A stretch of 64,000 nucleotides of DNA from Xanthostigma xanthostigma. Its lineage: Eukaryota; Arthropoda; Insecta; Raphidioptera; Raphidiidae. How positions within the stretch are numbered: the stretch's first letter is position 1; every line of letters begins with the position of its first letter. Below are positions 57,701 to 64,000 of this stretch, piece after piece. The DNA is taken from NCBI GenBank assembly GCA_963575645.1, contig OY754469.1:47450753-47514752 (forward strand), written 5' to 3'. The notes beneath the pieces are model-generated. The model saw only the letters and a program-made list of their open reading frames with translations, made no database searches and was not told the origin of the DNA. The translations under genes were made by a program, and so were the position numbers.

Positions 57701-57830
57701 CATATATATATAAACATTTCCAAAAATGGTGCCAAACTTCTTAGGAGGCTATGAAACGTCGAGAAATTTTGGTCCGACCCCTAGGTCCCGCCATCCGACC
57801 GACGCCAATAGTGTAAGTGCCTTATGGCAA
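57400..57830. mobile_element. Unclassified dispersed repeat with (TA)n tract
   Basis: CGGTCCTGTTGGGCCGATTT, AAAGTGGCCCGATCGGGCCC and CTCCTTCGAAAGTTATTGCC, then (TA)n at 57664-57714. Wording of this type (cell-wide homopolymer blocks and GATCGGGCCC palindromes) is usual for insect non-autonomous transposons. Confidence 0.5.
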
Positions 57831-57933
57831 ATACACTAATTAAGAACTAAGTATACATAATATAATATATAATTAATATCAAGTGGAATAAAATAAAACA
57901 AAATAAAAAGAAAAAAAAAAGAAAAAAATCAAT

Positions 57934-58006
57934 GATATCGTTAGGATTCGAACCCAGGACCTTGCCCTTGGGGATCCGACGGCATAACCATTGCGCCACG
58001 GCTGCC
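57934..58006 (-). tRNA. tRNA-like relic
   Basis: The minus strand reads GGCAGCCGTGGCGCAATGGT (box A) and GTCCTGGGTTCGAATCCTAA with a perfect box B (GGTTCGAATCC). The acceptor and anticodon stems do not close. It is a degenerate tRNA or SINE head next to a repeat that ends in (TA)n. Confidence 0.55.
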
Positions 58007-58264
58007 TAATACGTCTAGTGGTGTTATCACGGTATACAAGTGTAGCACTTGTTTTATGGATTACACTGTATTTACCAGCAATTATTATATTGTTTTAAAC
58101 TATTACCTAGCTGTCAAAAATAATAAAAAATAAAACTGTTTATAAAAATTAAACTACTGAACACATTTTAGTGAATTTAAATAGGGTTCTGGTCTGATAG
58201 TAAACAAAGTGAATAAAATATAACCCAAGGCAATCCGACCAAAATTGCGATCTGTAGAGTCGTG

Positions 58265-58310
58265 ACGTACGTACATACGTACGTACATACGTACGTACGT
58301 ACATACGTAC
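58265..58310. repeat. (GTAC/ATAC)n microsatellite
   Basis: Alternating ACGTACGTAC and ATACGTAC units over 46 bp. Confidence 0.9.
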
Positions 58311-58519
58311 AGACCAACCGACAACTGCTGTTTGTGATTTTCAATTACAATTTTAATAGTATTTATGAACTCAAATTGATTTAAAAATGGTTCTATTTTA
58401 TAGATTAGAATCTCCTCTTTTCAAAAAGCTTCAATTTGAATGGATTTCGTGTGAAATTAACTTAGATATAACTTCTTATATGAACGAAAGTCAGCTCTGA
58501 CGCACAAAGCGATAATAAA

Positions 58520-58548
58520 GCACATACCGCTAGTTTAGCGGTATGTGC
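58520..58548. repeat. Perfect 12-bp hairpin
   Basis: GCACATACCGCT - AGTTT - AGCGGTATGTGC. Confidence 0.85.
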
Positions 58549-58925
58549 AATAAGTACTGTCGACGTTCTTTAAGTCAACGCCTTATAACGACGCTGTTGA
58601 AAAAGAAAACATCTCATCCTTTTTCTTTATTTCTCCTTCAAACCAAATACTGTGAGATCTCCCGAGTTGCGCCGCAATCTTACTAGAGTGGGGAAACCAC
58701 AGAAAATTACTGTTCTGTGGGGGAAACAAATAAAGACGAGGAGAAGAAATAATAGAGCTGCCTTTTTATGGTCAATGCAGGAATTCTTTGATATCAAGTC
58801 AAAAAAGATTAAATTTTATTTTTTACTGAACCTAATGACCGCGCACAACTAGTCCAGCATAGCTTTTGGTGAAATTTCGTAATGTGCAGTTAACATTTTA
58901 CAGTTTTCAAGTAGTTATATCAATT

Positions 58926-59138
58926 CGGAACCCAAAGGAATAGTGAAACCTCTGGTGAGAAATGCGCCGAACTGTCCTAAGGGGGGTTTTTGACAGGTAA
59001 ACATTGATTTAGATGGAGGCTAACTTAGCCTGTATCAATGTTTACCTTATGCCTCCATAGTTTAACTGTCAAAAACCTCCCTTTGGACTGTTCGGCGCAT
59101 TCCTCACCAGATGTCTCACCATTCCTTTGGGCTCTGAA
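58926..59138. repeat. Inverted repeat (foldback), about 85-bp arms
   Basis: CCCAAAGGAATAGTGA, AATGCGCCGAACTGTCC and GTTTTTGACAG at left pair with CTGTCAAAAACC, GGACTGTTCGGCGCATT and ATTCCTTTGGG at right, with inner arms GTAAACATTGAT / ATCAATGTTTAC. Confidence 0.85.
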
Positions 59139-60639
59139 TACAAAGTAGTTAATGTAAACGACACATCGCTAACAAACTGATCGGCCCTGCAAGGCTGGAC
59201 GGACATTGCAGGCAACCGACTGACGGTGCTGGCTGCTGGTCTAGTGTGTGCTGCTTCGTTAAATAACACGGAACCTTCACGAACAGACTTATTAGCTACG
59301 TGCTATGCTGGTCGTGCAGGTTAATGATCGGTCTTGTATGTCCTTTATACCCAATACCAAAGAATTTAGAGTGCTGTTGAGTTTTTGTCACTTTCTAACA
59401 AATTTAATATTACTTGAGTTAAACAGGGACAGAAATTAAACAGCGCTGTTTTTTTTGTCCATACAGAATAGCGTGATTAATGAGCATCTACTTAAAAAGA
59501 GACTACTGTACTTATGCATTCTACTTACCTTTAAGTATACATCTTATCTGAGTTATCAGTTATTCATTTATGAAGGCCAAAATTCGATCAACGATTTCCA
59601 ATATTATTGTGTTTTTACTGTTGCGATTAAAATGTTTTATACAATTTGTAAAAAAAATATTCTTGTTTAGCCTATTGGAAAACTGCTGTAAATATTAAAT
59701 TTCGTGAATATAATTTTCGTCGTTATTTTATATATTTATTTCAAGTATGTATATAAACATTCATCGGATTAGTTAATTGTTAGTTTATATACTGATTAGC
59801 TCGATATTTCTTAAGTATATTAATTATTTTACATGAGATTGATCTTTGTTTACCCGATATATTGCTAGAGCGTGTATTCATCCAAAAAGGGGCAAACCCG
59901 GGCACCCGCCCCGGATGGCATTTTCAGAGGGCGCCAAAATATGGTATAATAGATAATAAAGAATGCAAATTTGTTAAAGGGTTCGTATTGTTCCGCTCAC
60001 CAACAATGCCAACCATTATATATTTGTGAGTTTTTTTTAAGCAATTTATCTCAAACGAGAGAGGGGACGCCATTATCAAGTTTCTGGTTCGATAAAATCG
60101 TAGATCCGGGGCTGAAAGGGGATAATCTACATTCTGAAGAAACAATACAGACGCTAATAGAATTTTCGTATCATTCATAAATTCAAATGAATACATAAAT
60201 TAATTATTATAATAGATTCAATTATTATATTATTAGGTATTCTCATTTAAACCGGGAAAATCCAACATGTTTTTTGTTACGATTTTTTACGCATCTTTAT
60301 AAGTTTCCAATACATTAGTTTTGTACAATTAACAGTTAAAAAAATGCTCATATCTTACAAATAGATCGTTATTTAAACGAAGTAGTTTTTTTAAACTTAT
60401 TAATTATTTTTTACCTGTTTGTATAAGATTGGACTGACCCACCGAATAAATCCAGGTGAACCAATCATCGTTATTACAATCGTACTGTGAAAAAATTGCA
60501 AGTATGTCAAATTGCACAAACAGCAAAGCAGTTTCGAGTTTAACTTCAGATAAATAGCTTTCATTTTTTAAACCAACTTCAAAAAAAGAATTGTATTTTT
60601 TTTTTAGTATAAAATTATTGAAACGCTTTCTCGCAAATT
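59139..60639. other. Unassigned DNA with retroposon scraps
   Basis: ACGAACAGACTTATTAGC and GGTCGTGCAGG near 59278-59320 resemble 48210-48260. The open frames at 59924-60196 are on both strands of the same stretch and show no domain. Confidence 0.35.
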
Positions 60640-60652
60640 AAGAATTACTTTA

Positions 60653-60708
60653 AATCTTTGATTAACGTCTGAATAGAACTCTTCAAATAAATAAATTTTA
60701 TTTATTTG
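60653..60708. mobile_element. 56-bp minimal insertion of the same tail family
   Basis: Flanked by the 13-bp duplication AAGAATTACTTTA (60640-60652, 60709-60721). It consists of a 31-nt tail nearly identical to that at 14620 (CTTTGATTAACGTCTGA(A/T)TAGAACTCTT) and 12-bp inverted arms CAAATAAATAAA / TTTATTTATTTG. The hammerhead part is absent. Confidence 0.7.
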
Positions 60709-60890
60709 AAGAATTACTTTAGATACCATTTTTTTATAACTGATAATTTTGTATAAAAACCTATTATGAGCATAGGAAACGATATACTATCTATTATATA
60801 TGACCTTTCATAGGGCAACATAATAAACATTAGTCGTACGGACAATGTCAAATTTTAAGATGTTTGCTCCTAAAATTTAGTTTTTGACTT

Positions 60891-61144
60891 TTGACGTGAT
60901 AACGTCTTATAAATTGATGAAACACCGGCTGCACGCACGAAAAAGTGTCACGTTCCGCCTGAGCCTGAGCGTGCAAGCGAGAGCGCGGTATAAGCGATAG
61001 AGAGGCACGATCGGCCCAAGCGTCGGCTTGTACGCATTTCTCTCTCTTCTCGCGTGACGTCAGAGAGTTCATCAATGTTTCTTTATGACGTTATCACGTA
61101 AAACTATCGTCCGTAAACCGACTTTACAGACAACCAATTTTTTT
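60891..61144 (+). mobile_element. M1 element, copy e
   Basis: GACGTGATAACGTCTTATAA at left and CCGACTTTACAGACAACCAA at right. The interior has GTGCAAGCGAGAGCGCGG and CTCGCGTGACGTCAGAGAG. Confidence 0.75.
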
Positions 61145-61288
61145 AAGAAATACCAAGCGCGTGGGCAAGGTGGTATACTTGCTCGCTCCCCTTGGTTCAT
61201 GTAAAAATTACGTAATTTTGAACATTTTCAATTGAAATTTTTTATAAGAATTTTTTTGTTAAGTTTCCTTGTTTTTCACTCCCCTAAA

Positions 61289-61327
61289 GCGTGGTATGCC
61301 AGCATTCTACCACTGAGCTACCAATGC
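61289..61327 (-). tRNA. 5' half of a tRNA-Gly-like sequence
   Basis: The minus strand reads GCATTGGTAGCTCAGTGGTA then GAATGCTGGCATACCACGC, matching the first 39 or so bases of tRNA-Gly (D arm GTTCAGTGGTAGAAT) and stopping in the anticodon arm. No T arm or box B follows. Confidence 0.6.
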
Positions 61328-63180
61328 TTACAAAGAATAATTGTTTATGTAGGGTTACTAATAGTACAATTTCGTGACAAAATCCGTTACATATAGGGAA
61401 ACGAGTTTATCCCCGTTTTTAAAGAAGTATTCACTTCAATAAATAAAGCTATGTTCCGTAGATATAAAACTAAAAATTTTCAAATTATTTAAACGTCTGG
61501 AAGTAAATGAAAATTAATTTGAATGAGTCCGTAACACAGATACTAATAAAACTAATTAAAAACGTTGTTAAAACAGTAACTGATTTAAAAATACGTATAG
61601 GACAAAACATAAATAAATAACAAACAGATCCTAATTGCGATTTCTAGAAATATTTGAACTACCCACCTTTAAAATTAAATATAGAAACTGATTAGAGACG
61701 TTTTACGTTCAACAATAAATTAATATTAATTGTGCGAATTGAACTTACAATATTCAACCTTGCACAAAGCTATCGATGATCTTTGAAAATAAAATATGCA
61801 TTACTTTTTACAGTCAATTTTATACGGTCAATGCTTTTGCTTTTAAAATATATAATAAAAGTATGCAACAAAAGAAAATAACTATCGTGTAATTAAAAAC
61901 ATGCGGCGTCTTTAAGCGGTGTTCTAATTGTTTGCAAAGAAAGTGCAGTCGTGATTTGATATTTATAATAGAACATTCCTATCGACTGTGAGTTTATTAA
62001 TTCTGTTTACAATTTAAACTTTAAAAAAAGGTGATTTAAGTATTAAAATGTGTTGTGATAATTATTATAAATATGTAATAAATTGATTAGTTATCACACA
62101 ATTGTGCGTGGCTTCTTTTTTATTGTAAAACGCGGCATTTTATTATCTTGTTCATACCTCAAACAGTCCGCAATATAATAAACACGGAAATATAATTGTA
62201 AAACAAAATAAAAAATATATGTGAAATATCGATTTTTGCTAAACAGTTTTTAAATAATGTTTTGGAATATTTATTAAAATCAACTGGTGTTATCATGCTA
62301 GAGTAAGTTTAGTTTATAAAAATAATTATCGCTGATTTCATAAAATTACTTAGTATGTTTTAATAGTTATTTCAAACTAAAAATTCGTTACTAACCGCCG
62401 CGCTGGTGCGTCTTTTGCAAAGTAGATTTTTGGTCACTATATTTTGGGGTAGCCGTAATGTCAAAACTGAAATTTGAAGTATAATATAAACAAAAAAAGG
62501 TACCTAATTGTTTAACGAATAAAAGAGAGGTTATTAATTCCAATAATTAATGGTTTAGAAAAGCTATGTCTTTAAAAGTTTTAAAAATACATAGCTATAC
62601 AGGACGGTGAACTGCCCACGTGTAAATAGGAATTTTACATGTAAAATAAAAAATATGCAATTTCCTGATTTCCCGATTTTTTGGGGCAAAAATGCATTAA
62701 ATAAAAAATGATCACTGTTAAATTATCTACACTTTGTATTAAACGAATCTTTTCTCTAAAAAAATCAGTTGAGCAGGAAATTGTATATTTATGATTTGAC
62801 ATATTTATAAATTCCTATTTACACCTGGACAGTTCACCAGACCAGACAGAATAATAGCTACCCCTTCTCAGTTTTCCACACGAGTATTGCAAAAAAAACA
62901 AAACAAATTGTGTACTTCGATAAGCGAGTACAAGGAAAAATTTATGTGGTAAATAATTAAAGTGTAACATTTTTTTTACATATATTTATAACAAAATCAT
63001 TCTTGTACTGCAGAGCGCACACTGATCTATAATCGTATGGATTGTGGTCAATCGACTAGTCTGCAAGGACACCGTGACAAGGCATGAGCATTGAGCACGA
63101 CCGTCTATCAATCGAAATAATGAAACAATTTTTTTTCAAAGTAGATAATAGCCGTATTTTGTTTTCAAACTTTTTGTAAA
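61328..63180. other. Unassigned AT-rich DNA upstream of the possible first exon
   Basis: A foldback is present around 62610-62830: CTGCCCACGTGTAAATAGGA and AATTTTACAT against TTCCTATTTACACCTGGACAG-like sequence on the right. Otherwise nothing is supported. Confidence 0.4.
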
Positions 63181-63247
63181 ATGAATGCATTTAATAATAC
63201 TAACCAAGGCACCAGCGACAACAATATCACACAAAAAACTTTTTCAG
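63181..63247 (+). CDS. Possible first coding exon of a gene running off the window
   Basis: ATG in context AAAATGA opens 22 codons (MNAFNNTNQGTSDNNITQKT, then F-S) and ends at a strong donor, TTTTCAG|GTAAGT, in phase 1. The peptide is polar with two N-glycosylation sequons (N-N-T, N-I-T) and no hydrophobic segment, as in the extracellular N-terminus of a receptor whose membrane segments lie in later exons. That reading is inference only. No matching next exon is visible before the window ends at 64000. A chance ORF next to a chance donor is a real alternative. Confidence 0.3.
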
Positions 63248-63868
63248 GTAAGTGAAATACTAATAACAATATATTAACGCTAATTGATAACATCCAGTGG
63301 CGTAGCTACGTTTGAAAAGCCTTCGAACAAATAAGTCGTTTTTATTTATTTTTTAGCAAGGTCAGTAGATCACAGATGTTGCCTCGTTTCATTTGGCGGA
63401 TCGCTCAAATTTTCACCAACCTATGACTATGTCAAAAATGTCAGTTTGGAACTATACTTAAATCTCTTGCCTTGAAATTTCAATTTATTGAAAAAATTAA
63501 CAATATTCAGCTGTATTTTGGTTTCTTATAGATATTTGTTCAGCTACCATTAAACAGCCGTTTTCATGCACTTACTTAATTGACAAGTTTTTCTCGTATA
63601 TTTTCTTATGTAACCTTACGACAACTTTATATGAATTTATAGAGAAAAAAATAGAGAATTTGAAAATGTATAAAAAGTATTTATGTTACATATTTGAAAA
63701 AAAAGTATGTACAATTTCGGTTGAGTTTCAAGTACAAAAAAATATACCTATTCAGTTTCCGATAGTAAATTTCAAGTTGAATAAACTATCCAGACTTTTG
63801 TTTGTATCTAGTAGGGTATCCGAATTATTCATCAGTGAACACACTGTATTTCGTTTAAACATCTTTTA

Positions 63869-64000
63869 CCGAGCGGGGTATCGTAGTGGTGAGAGCACTA
63901 GACTCGCATTCGGGATGTACCGGGTTCGAATCCCGACAGGGCTGATGTGGCTGGGACTTTTTCCTGCTGCCTCTCGTCGAGAAACGGTAATTTCTGTACC
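63869..64000 (+). mobile_element. tRNA-derived SINE, copy 3 (cut by window end)
   Basis: Head GGGGTATCGTAGTGGTGAGA and ACCGGGTTCGAATCCCGACA with perfect box B, then GGGACTTTTTCCTGCTGCCT and GAGAAACGGTAATTTCTGTA. It is the closest of the three to an intact head. Confidence 0.85.

Noticed and set aside
57664-57714. Origin- or centromere-like AT tract
   Set aside because: A plain (TA)n microsatellite inside a dispersed repeat.

Overview
The window is AT-rich animal nuclear DNA, almost certainly from a moth or butterfly. It has spliced genes with GT-AG introns and at least five dispersed repeat families that I recognise as typical of Lepidoptera: the GGGTTCCGTAC / CGGTCAAGTGCGAGTCGG element, the TGAAGTAAAACTTCTT element, the TCTCGTGTCACAG...CCGGGTCCGCTAGT Helitron, the GGGGCACGGTAGTGCCCCC repeat and the GGGTTGCACTCCGGGAGTGC foldback. 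The species cannot be named from sequence alone. There is no bacterial-style gene organisation.

Only two complete protein genes are supported. They lie head to head at 45.3-53.8 kb. On the minus strand (45317-47457) is a two-exon gustatory receptor of 406 residues. On the plus strand (49178-53820) is a six-exon cytosolic 5'-nucleotidase III (NT5C3/cN-III, HAD fold) of 303 residues. All splice junctions could be read by eye and the frames join. Weaker coding traces are a LINE reverse-transcriptase C-terminus (26112-26402), a 59-residue ORF inside a 2.1 kb hAT-like transposon (16379-16558), and a possible first coding exon at the right edge (63181-63247).

Everything else is repeats and unassigned noncoding DNA. 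Layout: 0.6-2.1 kb, a split Lepidoptera repeat holding one copy of a composite element called ER1 here. 2.7-10.0 kb, a nested stack: a TTAA-flanked element (family Y) is interrupted by a second ER1 copy, which holds about 38 copies of a 120-bp satellite (4052-8546) and a small element (M1). 10-15 kb, foldbacks and unique DNA, ending in a hammerhead-like inverted insertion with a 14-bp target duplication. 15.2-17.4 kb, the hAT element. 20.5-23.2 kb, alternating U and W elements. 24-27 kb, Y nested in a foldback, two hAT-type MITEs with 8-bp duplications and the LINE tail. 28-43 kb, the Lepidoptera repeat, foldbacks, a hAT pair, three tRNA-related pieces, a candidate promoter near 36.9 kb and a Helitron. 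44-54 kb, the two genes with transposon-filled introns. 54-64 kb, mostly unassigned DNA with small foldbacks, tRNA-like relics and a SINE cut by the window end.

The most unusual material is (1) a group of short insertions sharing one plan: a 10-14 bp target duplication, a roughly 30-nt single-copy tail, then inverted arms carrying hammerhead-ribozyme-like cores, which suggests non-autonomous Penelope-like elements; and (2) the ER1/satellite system, whose units carry palindromes matching NRF-1 and CREB/ATF sites and paired ATGGCGG boxes like YY1/Pho sites. Family letters (ER1, M1, U, V, W, X, Y, Z) are local labels only. Counts and boundaries were read by eye.
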